Shown: in pieces, positions 34,746-43,730 of the stretch
Layout: each line of letters begins with the position of its first letter
Position numbering within the stretch: the first letter of the stretch is position 1
Assembly: GCA_958448165.1 (NCBI GenBank)
Contig: CAUDCW010000011.1
Coordinates: forward strand, 15,335-79,334
Direction: 5' to 3'
Length of the DNA: 64,000 nucleotides
DNA from: an uncultured Oscillospiraceae bacterium
GTDB taxonomy: Bacteria; Bacillota; Clostridia; Oscillospirales; Acutalibacteraceae
Notes under the pieces: model-generated
What the model saw: only the letters and a program-made list of their open reading frames with translations
Database searches by the model: none
Told to the model about the DNA's origin: nothing
Program-made: the position numbers and the translations under genes

Positions 34746-36026
34746 TCAGCCTTCGATATTGCTGACTTCATCAATGTACCTGACTGCTCCGATAAAAACG
34801 GGAAGGCTTGATGAGTTGTCGATTATCATAAAAACAAACGGGCGGTCAAGCTCAACGCTCTTTATCTCATCGGCAAACGCACCCGTGGCTTTCATTTCAA
34901 CATCTGTTGCCGCTGCGGCTTTTGTGCCTTTTTCGCTTACGGTAATATGTGTTTTGTGCAGGACATTGCCGATATAGATATTGCCGCTTGCCGATTCGGT
35001 CATATTTGAAAAATCGGCATTGTCGGCGTCAAACGCGGATTTTATTCCAAGCTCTTTTAAAGCGTTGTTGAGTGAAAGCTCATAATCAAAGCTGAATTTC
35101 GGCAGCATTGTTTCAACTGTGCAGTCCTGTGCACCTTTAAGGATTCCTGAAATACGCTCACCCGTGAGTGAAGAAACAAAGCTGTTTATCTCTGTTCCGC
35201 TGTTCGGAAGCAATGCGGCAAAGCTGTATTTGCCGTCCTTATAGTCCTTGACAAAGCCTGTGCAGGAGTCGTCCTCAAGGTACTTGCTTTCAAGCGAACC
35301 CATCATTCTGACTGTACTTTCAATGCCGTCAAAGCCTGTGAATTTGCCGTCTGAAACAGAGATTGAATCGTACTCGTTATCCCACAGTGCGTCAAACACA
35401 AGCGCATTAATAAGGTGCATTACGGAATCTGTACTTATTTCGTCGAGCATTTTGTCGATCATACCGTCCGTATGCTTCGACACCCAGTTGTTAATGTCGT
35501 TGACGGTCTGACTGTCAAACGGCGCCTCGAATACGTCTGCCCCGTAATAGTCGGCGTTCTTTTGCAGGAAATCCTGCTTTACGGCTAAGCTACCGTCGTT
35601 GCGGTACCAGATTGAATTTGCTGTTTTTACCTTGTATTCATCGCCGCTTGGGAGTGAGCTGATGTATGCATACAGATATTCGTTCAAATCGTCAAGCGGA
35701 ATATCTGCGCCGAGAACCTTTTCCATTTCAGCCTTTGTTTCGCTGTCTGCGCCGTTTGCCGTCATTGCAAGAGCAAGCATTACCGACAACGGCGAAATTA
35801 GAGAGTTGCTGTCTTTGTCGTCTGAGGTGTTGAAAAGCTTTGCGGCAAAATCAGAATAGGCTGATGTGAATTTTTCGTCCGTCGCTTTGCCCTGCACAGT
35901 CTTGCTCTGTACGCCGTTCATCAGATCAAGTGCGCCGGCGTTTGTCGCACAGGCAGAAAGATTTACACACATTGTACCTGCAAGCGCAAGGCTTGTCAGT
36001 GATAATATTAATTTGCTCTTTTTCAT
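34746..36026 (-). CDS. serpin (serine protease inhibitor), lipoprotein
   Basis: 426 residues with a lipoprotein signal (LAGTMCVNLSAC). The serpin fold is clear: NSLISPLSVMLALAMTANGA (helix B region), TANSIWYRN, LINALVFDALWDNEY, and the C-terminal signature DRPFVFMIIDNSSSLPVFIG. The reactive-loop hinge EKGTKAAAATDVEM has small residues at P12-P9, as in inhibitory serpins; P1 is uncertain. It would trap foreign or own proteases at the cell surface. It lies 46 bases after an ECF sigma/membrane-protein pair on the same strand. Confidence 0.93.
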   Translation of the reverse strand: MKKSKLILSLTSLALAGTMCVNLSACATNAGALDLMNGVQSKTVQGKATDEKFTSAYSDFAAKLFNTSDDKDSNSLISPLSVMLALAMTANGADSETKAEMEKVLGADIPLDDLNEYLYAYISSLPSGDEYKVKTANSIWYRNDGSLAVKQDFLQKNADYYGADVFEAPFDSQTVNDINNWVSKHTDGMIDKMLDEISTDSVMHLINALVFDALWDNEYDSISVSDGKFTGFDGIESTVRMMGSLESKYLEDDSCTGFVKDYKDGKYSFAALLPNSGTEINSFVSSLTGERISGILKGAQDCTVETMLPKFSFDYELSLNNALKELGIKSAFDADNADFSNMTESASGNIYIGNVLHKTHITVSEKGTKAAAATDVEMKATGAFADEIKSVELDRPFVFMIIDNSSSLPVFIGAVRYIDEVSNIEG

Positions 36027-36072
36027 AGCCGAACATTCCTTTGTTTTAGTTTTAAGTGTAGTTGGTTAAAGT

Positions 36073-36741
36073 TTATGTCATTCCTGCAACAAACAAATAC
36101 CAGTTATCCTCAATAAGGGAATACATATTGCTGTCTGATGTGAGGTCTGCCGTGGAGTAAACAAGCTCAATTACTACATCATTTTCCGGATAAAAGGCTT
36201 CTACCCGGAACGCTTTTTCGGTGCGTTCTCCGTAGTGCATAGCTCTGATGTTGTATTCCTCGCCGTCACATAATATTTGTCTGATAATCGGACTGATATC
36301 CTCAAGCCATATGACTGAGCCGTCGGTAAGCCTAATATAGCCGTCATCTTGTATTTCTCTTACGGAATACTTATCCTCCCACAAGCTGTTCTTTATTTTG
36401 TTAAGCTGCTCCTTGTGCTGATGATAAAATGAAAGGATTTGTTCCTCTTGTCGCTGTGTTGTCAGGGTTTGTTCAGAAGCGCAGCCGGCAGTCCCGCTGA
36501 GATATTTCTCCTGATTATTTTCATGCGGCACAGTGTCTGTATCTGCCGTGCCTTTGTCCATATCCAAAAGCCGAATGTCGTTTGGCTGTGTGAATATTAA
36601 CGCCGCCGAAAGCGTAAAAATACATAATGCCGATAACGTGCAGGTGCTTGTTATTATCCTGCGCCGCTTTTTCTGTGCTTTCTTGTATTCGCCGCATCGT
36701 CTGAAAAGCTCTGCCTTGAATTCTTCTTCACTTCTTCTCAT
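36073..36741 (-). CDS. membrane protein, likely anti-sigma factor of the adjacent ECF sigma
   Basis: 222 residues: a basic cytoplasmic N-terminus (residues 1-28, RRSEEEFKAELFRRCGEYKK), one membrane helix (about 29-50), and an extracellular domain of about 170 residues. It lacks the HxxxCxxC zinc anti-sigma motif. The start overlaps the sigma stop by four bases (ATGA), and the topology matches anti-sigma factors; role inferred from that. Confidence 0.7.
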   Translation of the reverse strand: MRRSEEEFKAELFRRCGEYKKAQKKRRRIITSTCTLSALCIFTLSAALIFTQPNDIRLLDMDKGTADTDTVPHENNQEKYLSGTAGCASEQTLTTQRQEEQILSFYHQHKEQLNKIKNSLWEDKYSVREIQDDGYIRLTDGSVIWLEDISPIIRQILCDGEEYNIRAMHYGERTEKAFRVEAFYPENDVVIELVYSTADLTSDSNMYSLIEDNWYLFVAGMT

Positions 36742-37289
36742 AACAGCAGCTCACCCTCCTTTCCGATAAGGGAACGAAGCTGTGCCTTTGCACGATACAA
36801 AAGATTGTCAACCTGCTTTTCGTTCTTTTTCATTACCTTTGCCGCCTCGTCATACGACATTCCCTCAAAATAAACCAATGCAACGGCAACGCTCATATCA
36901 ACGGGCAGCTTTTTGAGCGCCTCATTTATAATTCTGGCTCTCTCGTTTGCAAGCACAGTGTCCTCAAGCTCGGTGCAGTCGGCAGGCTCACTCTCGGCGT
37001 CGGATAATTCGACCGTCTTGAGCCTGTTTTTATGCCTTATGTAGTCAATTGCACGGCTTCTGCCGAGCATAAACAGATATGTTTTGAGTGTTGTTCTGAA
37101 GTTGTAGCGGTGGCGGTGGACGATAAGCTCCATAAAGCAGTCTATGGCTATGTCCTCTGATGCTGCAATGTCGTGAACATAACGGTTGATGAAAAAGGTC
37201 AGGCTGTCACGGTATTCGTTGAGTATATCGTCAAAAGCGGCTTCGTCGCCATCAAGGAAACGGCGGTAGCTACTTGCACCGTTGTCCAT
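36738..37289 (-). CDS. ECF-type RNA polymerase sigma factor
   Basis: 183 residues. Region 2: EYRDSLTFFINRYVHDIAAS, EDIAIDCFMEL, LKTYLFMLGRSRAIDYIRHKNR. Region 4: LPVDMSVAVALVYFEGMSYD, EAAKVMKKNEKQVDNLLYRA, KAQLRSL. ATG 37289 is 4 bases after GGAGG. A GGAACC...CGTA motif at 37324-37347 looks like an ECF promoter, so the operon is probably autoregulated. It heads the sigma / membrane protein / serpin operon. Confidence 0.92.
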   Translation of the reverse strand: MDNGASSYRRFLDGDEAAFDDILNEYRDSLTFFINRYVHDIAASEDIAIDCFMELIVHRHRYNFRTTLKTYLFMLGRSRAIDYIRHKNRLKTVELSDAESEPADCTELEDTVLANERARIINEALKKLPVDMSVAVALVYFEGMSYDEAAKVMKKNEKQVDNLLYRAKAQLRSLIGKEGELLL

Positions 37290-37323
37290 ATAATACCTCC
37301 TGCTTTTTGCCCTTCACTTATTA

Positions 37324-37347
37324 TACGTCTGAGAGGGTGGGGGTTCC
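37324..37347 (-). promoter_or_regulatory. ECF-type promoter upstream of the sigma factor gene
   Basis: On the minus strand GGAAC, 15 bases, CGTA, the usual ECF -35/-10 pattern. TATAAT overlaps the -10 but no SigA -35 is in place. Confidence 0.5.
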
Positions 37348-37356
37348 TTAAAAAAG

Positions 37357-37557
37357 TTAGTCCTCAAACAGCTTATCCATTAGATTGTTTATTTTCTCCT
37401 GCCGTTTGTCGGTTGCGGTGCTGTCAAGCGTGATTGAAACAACACTGCCTTCATCTGCGCCTGTTGGCACAAGAGCTAAAGGCAGATTTGCAAAGCTGCC
37501 GTCATCAATCTCAACTACTGCATATTCTCCCTCAAATCTGTCAATTGTTACGTTCAT
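37357..37557 (-). CDS. DUF3006 family small protein
   Basis: 66 residues: MNVTIDRFEGEYAVVEIDDG, then the LPLALVPTGADEGSVVSITLD beta strands and a lysine-rich end. DUF3006 genes are often found next to secreted ComEC-like metallo-beta-lactamase proteins, as here (16 bases after the stop of that gene). The exact role is not known. ATG 37557 follows AGAGGG. Confidence 0.8.
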   Translation of the reverse strand: MNVTIDRFEGEYAVVEIDDGSFANLPLALVPTGADEGSVVSITLDSTATDKRQEKINNLMDKLFED

Positions 37558-37573
37558 ATTATCCCTCTCTTTT

Positions 37574-38659
37574 TCAGTCGTGCGGATTGCAGCTTTTGCA
37601 GGGAGTGTAGCCCTGCTTTTCAAGCTGCGATAGCGTAAGCGTTGTGTAATCCTTGTTTTTGTTTGAAATATCATCCGTAAGAGGACAGTCGGTCGTGTGG
37701 ATTTTCTTTGTGTTTTTGTTTATGATAAAGCGGCTGTCTTGTGTCTGATTTTTTGAAACAGCAGTTCCTGATTCGCCGTCTGATATGCTGACTGTTTCAC
37801 CGTTTACAGTCAGATTCTTTCCGTCTGACCTCGCGACAATGTTGCCGACGTCCTTTGTCATTAACACCTGTGCGCCGCTGTTTCTCCAGCGGTTTATTAT
37901 TTCTGTGACAGGCAGGTTGTAGTCGTTTTCTTCAGCAACGGAAACGGCTGCATATTTTGCGCCGACACGCCTTACAAAAGCTTCACTTGACGAGGTGTTA
38001 CTGCCGTGATGCCCTATCTTGACAAAATCTGCGCTAACGTCTGCTTTTATCTCGTTTTCGCTTTCGGCTTCTGCGTCGCCCATAAACAGGAACTTTACAC
38101 TGCCGAACGTGATTTTTATAACGGCGGAATAGTTGTTCAGCCCGGCGTAATCTGCGCTGTTCGGCGCTAAAATATCAATTTTCAAGCTGTTCTCGTTTAA
38201 TATATTTACTCCTGCTTTTGCGGTGCTGATGCGTAGTCCCTTTTTGTCTATGGTGCTAAAAAGGTTTTCGTAGGTTTTTGTGTCAGCCGCCGCTCTCGGC
38301 ATATAAACCTTGCCGATGTCAAAGGAGGTTACAACTCTGCTCATACCGCCGATGTGGTCGGCGTGTGGGTGAGTTGCGACAAGATAGTCGATTTTATCAT
38401 AGCCGCTTGAGCTTATGTAATCCGTCACCGCTTTGCCGTATTCGCTTTCGCCTGCGTCAATCAGCATACAGCGCTTGTCCGTAAGCTCGATAAAAATTGC
38501 GTCACCCTGACCCACATCAAGCACCGTTACCCTTATTTCGTCATTGTTTTTAGACGTTGTGTTTTCAGGGGAAGAACAGGCGCATAAAAAAACCGTCGCA
38601 AGTGTAAGACAGACTGAAATCAGCCTGATAAATCTTTTTCTGAGCTTGAAATATTTCAC
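37574..38659 (-). CDS. secreted ComEC/Rec2-like metallo-beta-lactamase-fold hydrolase
   Basis: 361 residues. Signal/lipobox FLCAC near residue 29. The metallo-beta-lactamase fold is of the ComEC C-terminal kind: VLDVGQGDAIFIEL, LVATHPHADHIGGM (HxHxDH metal site), FLFMGDAE, KIGHHGSNTS. ComEC-type domains cut DNA. A C-terminal tail has HTTDCPL and GYTPCKSCNP, an Ada-like cysteine motif that may bind zinc. GTG 38659 follows GGAGGGATTATT. Likely an extracellular nuclease or phosphodiesterase. Confidence 0.87.
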   Translation of the reverse strand: MKYFKLRKRFIRLISVCLTLATVFLCACSSPENTTSKNNDEIRVTVLDVGQGDAIFIELTDKRCMLIDAGESEYGKAVTDYISSSGYDKIDYLVATHPHADHIGGMSRVVTSFDIGKVYMPRAAADTKTYENLFSTIDKKGLRISTAKAGVNILNENSLKIDILAPNSADYAGLNNYSAVIKITFGSVKFLFMGDAEAESENEIKADVSADFVKIGHHGSNTSSSEAFVRRVGAKYAAVSVAEENDYNLPVTEIINRWRNSGAQVLMTKDVGNIVARSDGKNLTVNGETVSISDGESGTAVSKNQTQDSRFIINKNTKKIHTTDCPLTDDISNKNKDYTTLTLSQLEKQGYTPCKSCNPHD

Positions 38660-38678
38660 AATAATCCCTCCGATAATT

Positions 38679-38707
38679 ATTATACGATTAAAAAACTGTG
38701 AGGTCAA
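38679..38707 (-). promoter_or_regulatory. promoter of the ComEC-like hydrolase
   Basis: On the minus strand: TTGACC, 17-base spacer, TATAAT. Confidence 0.8.
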
Positions 38708-38785
38708 CAAGATAAGTCACTTGAGCAAAAAGCGATAAAATCATAAAGACGGATTGATTAATTTATACAAAATATCGAAAAAATC

Positions 38786-38814
38786 TTGTATCGGGGTATT
38801 TTTTGGTGTATAAT
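38786..38814 (+). promoter_or_regulatory. promoter of paaK
   Basis: TTGTAT, 17-base spacer, TATAAT. Confidence 0.7.
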
Positions 38815-38856
38815 TAACTAACTGATATTATGCTTACAAAAAATGAGGTGTTTCCA

Positions 38857-40158
38857 ATGGCTAATTTCTTTGAAGAAAAATACGAAACTATGTCACGCGA
38901 CGAAATGTCGGCTCTGCAGTCGCAAAGGCTTGTCAGCATGGTGGAGCGCTGCTACAACAATGTTCCGCTTTACAGAAAGCGCTTTGACGAGATGGGTATT
39001 CTGCCCGGCGATATCAAGACTATTGAGGATCTGAATAAACTTCCGTTTACATATAAAACAGATTTGAGAGATACATATCCGTTTGGTATGTTTGCCGTTC
39101 CGAAGGAGGAGCTTATCAGAATTCACGCATCAAGCGGCACAACGGGCAAGCAGACGGTTGTCGGCTACACCGCACACGATATTGACATCTGGGCGCGTTC
39201 CTGCGCAAGAGCACTTGCCTCAATCGGCGGAACAAAGTCCGATTATGTTCATGTTTCATACGGCTACGGTCTTTTTACGGGCGGTCTTGGACTTCACTAT
39301 GGCGCAGAAAAGCTCGGCGCAACAGCGATTCCCGTTTCAACGGGTAACACAAAAAGACAGGTGCAGATTATGCAGGACTACGGCTCAGACATAATTTGCT
39401 GTACTCCGTCATATGCTATGTTTATCGGTGAAACTGTGCGTGAAATGGGCATTGACCCCAAAAAGCTGAAGGTTCGTGCAGGATATTTCGGTGCAGAGGC
39501 ATGGACAGAGAATATGCGCCGTGAGATTGAAAAAATACTTGATATCAAGGCTTATGATATTTACGGTCTTTCCGAGATTGCAGGACCGGGCGTTTCGTTT
39601 GAGTGTACCGACCAGACGGGTATGCACGTCAACGAGGACTGGTTCTATCCCGAAATCATCAACCCGGACACCGGCGAGGTTCTGCCCGACGGTCAGTACG
39701 GCGAGCTTGTGTTCACCTGCATCGGCAAGGAGGCGCTGCCGCTTATCAGATACAGGACAAGGGATATAAGCTGTCTGTCAAGAAAGCCGTGCGCCTGCGG
39801 CAGAACACTTGTTAAGATGGCTAAGCCGAAGGGCAGAACAGACGATATGCTCATTATCAGAGGTATCAATGTGTTCCCGTCACAGGTTGAGCACGTTCTG
39901 CTGTCGCTCAAGATGGACCCGAACTACCTTATTGTTGTTGACAGAGTAGGCAACCTCGACACAATGGAGGTTCAGGTTGAAATGACGCCCGAGATGGTTT
40001 CCGACACCGTTAAGAATATTGAGGTGCTGGAGCGCACTATTGCCGCGGCGTTGCAGTCAACGCTCAACATCAGCGCAAAGGTTCGCCTTGTTGAGCCAAA
40101 GAGCCTGCCACGTTCAGAGGGCAAGGCTATCAGAGTTATTGACAACCGTAAGCTTTAA
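38857..40158 (+). CDS. paaK: phenylacetate-CoA ligase family enzyme
   Basis: Adenylate-forming ligase of 433 residues. The P-loop is HASSGTTGKQTVVGYT, followed by YGYGLFTGGLGLHYG, YGLSEIAGPGVSFEC and IRYRTRDIS, and the C domain KPKGRTDDMLIIRGINVFPSQ. In anaerobes this enzyme activates aryl acetates from aromatic amino acids. The next gene is a double-ACT protein, a frequent partner. ATG 38857 follows GAGGTG by 6; an ATG nine codons earlier has no ribosome site. Confidence 0.92.
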   Translation: MANFFEEKYETMSRDEMSALQSQRLVSMVERCYNNVPLYRKRFDEMGILPGDIKTIEDLNKLPFTYKTDLRDTYPFGMFAVPKEELIRIHASSGTTGKQTVVGYTAHDIDIWARSCARALASIGGTKSDYVHVSYGYGLFTGGLGLHYGAEKLGATAIPVSTGNTKRQVQIMQDYGSDIICCTPSYAMFIGETVREMGIDPKKLKVRAGYFGAEAWTENMRREIEKILDIKAYDIYGLSEIAGPGVSFECTDQTGMHVNEDWFYPEIINPDTGEVLPDGQYGELVFTCIGKEALPLIRYRTRDISCLSRKPCACGRTLVKMAKPKGRTDDMLIIRGINVFPSQVEHVLLSLKMDPNYLIVVDRVGNLDTMEVQVEMTPEMVSDTVKNIEVLERTIAAALQSTLNISAKVRLVEPKSLPRSEGKAIRVIDNRKL

Positions 40159-40176
40159 TGAACGGAGGAATATATT

Positions 40177-40602
40177 ATGATTCAACAGATTTCTGTTTTT
40201 CTTGAAAACAAAAAGGGCAGACTTGCATTTATAACAAAGGTTCTCGCAGAGGCAGGCGCAGACATCAGGGCGATGTCGGTTGCCGACACAAGCGATTTCG
40301 GCATTTTGCGCCTTATCGTTGACGCTCCCGAAAAGGCGATTGACGCACTTAAAAACGAGGGTATGGCGGTTTCGCTGACCGATGTGCTTGCAATCGGCGT
40401 TGAGGACAATCCCGGCGGCCTTTCAAAGGCGACAAACGCACTGTGGGACAGCGGCATAAGCGTTGAATATGCTTATGCTTTCATCAGCCAGAAGGACGGC
40501 ACTGCTTTTGTTATTCTGCGTGTTGACGACAACGACAAGGCTGTCGAGGTGCTTAAGGCAAATGATATCACTGTGATTGAGCAGGACGATATTCACAAGT
40601 AA
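40177..40602 (+). CDS. tandem ACT-domain protein
   Basis: 141 residues with two ACT domains (QISVFLENKKGRLAFITKVL and VGVEDNPGGL-type IGVEDNPGGLSKATNALWDS). ACT domains bind amino acids. Encoded 18 bases after paaK behind GGAGG, so it probably senses an aromatic amino acid for the ligase pathway; inferred. Confidence 0.88.
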   Translation: MIQQISVFLENKKGRLAFITKVLAEAGADIRAMSVADTSDFGILRLIVDAPEKAIDALKNEGMAVSLTDVLAIGVEDNPGGLSKATNALWDSGISVEYAYAFISQKDGTAFVILRVDDNDKAVEVLKANDITVIEQDDIHK

Positions 40603-40615
40603 TAATGAATTTAAG

Positions 40616-40662
40616 GGACTGCCGGGCAAGACGGTATAAGCTGTTTTTGCGGCAGTCCTTTT
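40616..40662 (+). terminator. terminator of paaK-ACT
   Basis: GGACTGCCG and CGGCAGTCC around a 25-base loop, then TTTTG. Confidence 0.7.
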
Positions 40663-40691
40663 GTGTTTTATATGTAAGGGAAATTAGTATT

Positions 40692-41672
40692 ATGGATAAA
40701 AAACTGTACTGGGCTGTGCTTGGCACAGGTGTGATTGCAAACCAGATGGCTCAGGCTGTGCAGAAAATGGGCAAAAGCCTGTATGCGGTTGCGAACAGAA
40801 CTCACTCAAAGGCTGTGAGCTTCGCAGAGAAATACGGTGTTGAAAAGGTGTATGACAGCATTGACGATATGTTCACAGACGAAAAGGTTGACATAATCTA
40901 CATCACAACGCCGCACAACACTCATATTGAATATATCAGAAAGGCACTTAAAAATAAAAAGCATGTCTTTTGCGAAAAGGCAATAACGCTTAACAGCGAT
41001 GAGCTGTCAGAGGCTGTCGCACTTGCAAAAGAAAACGGTGTGATAATAGCCGAGGCTATGACAATATGGCATATGCCGCTTTATAAAAAGCTGTGGCAGA
41101 TAGCCGAAAGCGGCAGGCTTGGAAAATTGCAGGTGCTTCAGCTCAATTTCGGAAGCTTCAAGGATTATGATATGAGCAACCGCTTTTTCAATATAAGCCT
41201 TGCAGGCGGTGCACTGCTTGACATCGGCGTTTATTCCATAAGCCTTGCCAGAAGCTTTATGAGCAGTCAGCCGAAGGATATAAAAAGTCAGGTAAGGCTT
41301 GCGGAAAGCGGAGTTGACGAACAGGCGGCAATTATTATGATGAACGATAATGCCGAGATGGCGACAATTACACTCAGCCTGCACTCAAAGCAGCCCAAGA
41401 GAGCCGTTTTAAGCTTTGAAAAGGGTTATATTGAAATAACAGAGTATCCAAGAGCCGACAAGGCGGTTATAGTTGATGCTCAGACAGGGCAGAGAACAGA
41501 GCTTTGCGAGGGCGACACCGAGCTTGCGCTTGTGTATGAAATGACGGATATGGAGAACGCAGTTCTGAATGGAGATACAGCGGCGCTGAAGCTTGATACA
41601 ACAGTTGACGTTATGCAGATTATGACGGATTTGCGCAGGGAATGGGGACTTGTATATCCCGAGGAACGGTGA
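40692..41672 (+). CDS. Gfo/Idh/MocA family oxidoreductase
   Basis: 326 residues. Rossmann start WAVLGTGVIANQMAQAV, YITTPHNTHIEYIRKAL, and VFCEKAITLN in place of the usual EKP motif; the C domain has GGALLDIGVYSISLAR. These NAD(P)-dependent enzymes oxidise sugars, inositols or dihydrodiols. The substrate is not clear. ATG 40692 has a weak GGGA 11 bases upstream; it lies just after the terminator of paaK-ACT. Confidence 0.88.
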   Translation: MDKKLYWAVLGTGVIANQMAQAVQKMGKSLYAVANRTHSKAVSFAEKYGVEKVYDSIDDMFTDEKVDIIYITTPHNTHIEYIRKALKNKKHVFCEKAITLNSDELSEAVALAKENGVIIAEAMTIWHMPLYKKLWQIAESGRLGKLQVLQLNFGSFKDYDMSNRFFNISLAGGALLDIGVYSISLARSFMSSQPKDIKSQVRLAESGVDEQAAIIMMNDNAEMATITLSLHSKQPKRAVLSFEKGYIEITEYPRADKAVIVDAQTGQRTELCEGDTELALVYEMTDMENAVLNGDTAALKLDTTVDVMQIMTDLRREWGLVYPEER

Positions 41673-41732
41673 TGGGAAAGCCATTGATTTTTCTTCTTGA
41701 CCGCAAGAGCAAAATGTAATAACATATATTGC

Positions 41733-41783
41733 AGTTAAGAGTTTTGAGTTTTAAGTTTTGAGTTTTAAGTTTTGAGTTGAAGT
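41733..41783 (+). repeat. 14-bp tandem repeat
   Basis: AGTTTTGAGTTTTA repeats nearly three times. It belongs to the GAG-type purine tracts of the modular repeat but with T-rich units. Confidence 0.7.
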
Positions 41784-41814
41784 GGACAGAAGAGAAATTT
41801 AAAACGAGTATTTA

Positions 41815-41945
41815 TTCAAAGAGCAGCGCAGCTGCGACAACCATAATTTGCGAAGCACATTTCACATCGCCGAAGGCGATATTTCACTTTGCCTTTGGCA
41901 AAATATCATTGCGACAGCAATATCACTGCGTAGCATAGCTGCGCA
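41815..41945. repeat. palindrome array of the modular repeat, array A
   Basis: It begins with AAAGAGCAGCGCAGCTGCGACAACC-type sequence (reverse GGTTGTCG module), then TTTGCGAAGCA, ATTTCAC, ATCGCC-GAA-GGCGAT, ATTTCAC, TTTGCC-TTT-GGCAAA, ATATCAT, TGC-GACA-GCA, ATATCAC, TGCG...GCGCA. It ends 15 bases before rqcH. Confidence 0.8.
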
Positions 41946-41959
41946 CAGGGGGTGAGCTT

Positions 41960-43702
41960 ATGGCGCTGGACGGTGCGTTTTTGCGCTTTATAAAAACTGA
42001 ACTTGAAGAAAAGCTTATCGGCTTGCGTGTTGAAAAGGTTTTTCAGCCGAACCGTGACGAGCTTATAGTGGCATTCAGAGGCGTCAGCGGAGCATACAAG
42101 GTGCTTATGTCGGCGAGGGCAAATTCGCCGAGGGTGAATATAACGCAGTATCCGCCCGAAAATCCGCAGACTCCGCCGATGCTGTGTATGCTGCTAAGAA
42201 AAAGACTGACCGGCGCACGGCTCAAGGCGATAACCCAGCATCAGCTTGAAAGAGTTCTGCGCTTTACCTTTGACGCAACGGACGAGCTTGGCGATAAAAT
42301 TGAGCTTTCGCTGATAGCTGAGATAATGGGAAAATACAGCAATGTGATTTTTGTTGACGGCAGCGGAAATGTGATAGACGCACTTAAAAGGGTCGATATG
42401 ACAATGTCGTCGCAGAGGCTTGTTCTTCCGGGCGTTGAATACAGGCTGCCGCCGCCGCAGGATAAGCTGAATCCGCTTGAGGTGTCGGTTGATGAGATAA
42501 TCGGCAGAATCAGAAACTCAGGCAAGGCTGTGCCACTGAACAAGGCGATATTGTCGGCGGTTCAGGGCTTTTCGCCGATTGTGTGCCGTGAGCTTGAGCA
42601 TCTGACAGGCAGAGGAGCGGAGCTTGACAATGTATCAATGACGGACGAACAGTACAGCCGCCTTGAGTTTTTCCTGAAAAGGACGGTTAATGAAATCGCT
42701 GAAAATGTAGGTGTGCCGTGTATGGTGCAGGACTTGAACGGCAAGCCGCTGGACTTTTCGTTTATGAATATCCTTCAGTACGGCACAGCGGCAAAAACTA
42801 TTCGCTTTGAAAGCTACAGCGAGCTTCTTGACAGCTTTTATCTTGAGCGTGACAAGACAGAGCGTATGAGGGTCAAGGGACAGGATTTGCTCAGGCTACT
42901 TACGAATATAACCGAGCGACTGACAAGAAAGATAAACACGCAGAAAATTGAGCTTGCAAACAGCGAGGACAGGGAACAGCTGAGAATAAAGGGCGACCTG
43001 ATACAGGCTAATCTGTACCGCATAGAAAAGGGTATGACTGAAATTGAGGTTGAAAACTTCTATGACGAAAGCCTGCCGATGATAAAAATCAGGCTCAATC
43101 CTGCGCTGACGCCGGGGCAGAATGCGCAGAAATACTACAAGGACTACCGCAAGGCGAAGAATGCACAGCAGTATCTGACGGTTGAAATTGAAAAGGCACA
43201 GCAGGAGCTTTTGTATATCGACACGGTGTTCGACAGCCTGTCAAGAGCCGAAACCGAGCGGGAGCTTGCCGAGATAAAGCAGGAGCTGATAGACGGCGGA
43301 TATATAAAGAGAATCCGCTCAAAGCAGAAGATGAAAGGCACTCTGCCGCCGCTTGAATTTACCTCAAAAAGCGGACTGAAGATTCTGGTCGGCAGGAACA
43401 ACGTGCAGAACGACAAGCTGACGCTTAAAACAGCCAGAAATTATGACTTGTGGTTCCACACCAAGGATATCCCCGGCTCACACACAGTTATTTTCTCTCA
43501 GGGTGAAACGCCCGATGACGAGTCGATTTTATATGCCGCTCAGCTTGCCGCTTATCACAGCAGGGCTAAGGATAGCAGCAAGGTGCCGGTTGATTATACG
43601 CTGATAAAGTATGTCAGCAAGGTGCCGGGAGCAAAGCCCGGAATGGTGATTTATAAAAACCAGAAAACCCTGTTTGTAAAGCCGTCGCTGGAGCAGGAAT
43701 AA
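41960..43702 (+). CDS. rqcH: Rqc2 homolog RqcH (NFACT, formerly fibronectin-binding protein)
   Basis: 580 residues. NFACT-N domain (1-200: MALDGAFLRFIKTELEEKL, NRDELIVAFRG, TPPMLCMLLRKRLTGARL, LIAEIMGKYSNVIFVDGSG), helical coiled coil in the middle (310-420), and NFACT-R at the end (GLKILVGRNNVQNDKLTLK, DLWFHTKDIPGSHTVIF). It binds stalled 50S-peptidyl-tRNA and adds alanine tails to mark the chain for decay. ATG 41960 follows GGGGGTGAG. Confidence 0.93.
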   Translation: MALDGAFLRFIKTELEEKLIGLRVEKVFQPNRDELIVAFRGVSGAYKVLMSARANSPRVNITQYPPENPQTPPMLCMLLRKRLTGARLKAITQHQLERVLRFTFDATDELGDKIELSLIAEIMGKYSNVIFVDGSGNVIDALKRVDMTMSSQRLVLPGVEYRLPPPQDKLNPLEVSVDEIIGRIRNSGKAVPLNKAILSAVQGFSPIVCRELEHLTGRGAELDNVSMTDEQYSRLEFFLKRTVNEIAENVGVPCMVQDLNGKPLDFSFMNILQYGTAAKTIRFESYSELLDSFYLERDKTERMRVKGQDLLRLLTNITERLTRKINTQKIELANSEDREQLRIKGDLIQANLYRIEKGMTEIEVENFYDESLPMIKIRLNPALTPGQNAQKYYKDYRKAKNAQQYLTVEIEKAQQELLYIDTVFDSLSRAETERELAEIKQELIDGGYIKRIRSKQKMKGTLPPLEFTSKSGLKILVGRNNVQNDKLTLKTARNYDLWFHTKDIPGSHTVIFSQGETPDDESILYAAQLAAYHSRAKDSSKVPVDYTLIKYVSKVPGAKPGMVIYKNQKTLFVKPSLEQE

Positions 43703-43730
43703 AGAGTGGAGAGCGAAGAGTGAAGAAAGC
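43703..43730. repeat. purine-tract repeat at the rqcH stop codon
   Basis: AGAGTGGAGAGCGAAGAGTG starts directly after the TAA. Confidence 0.6.
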
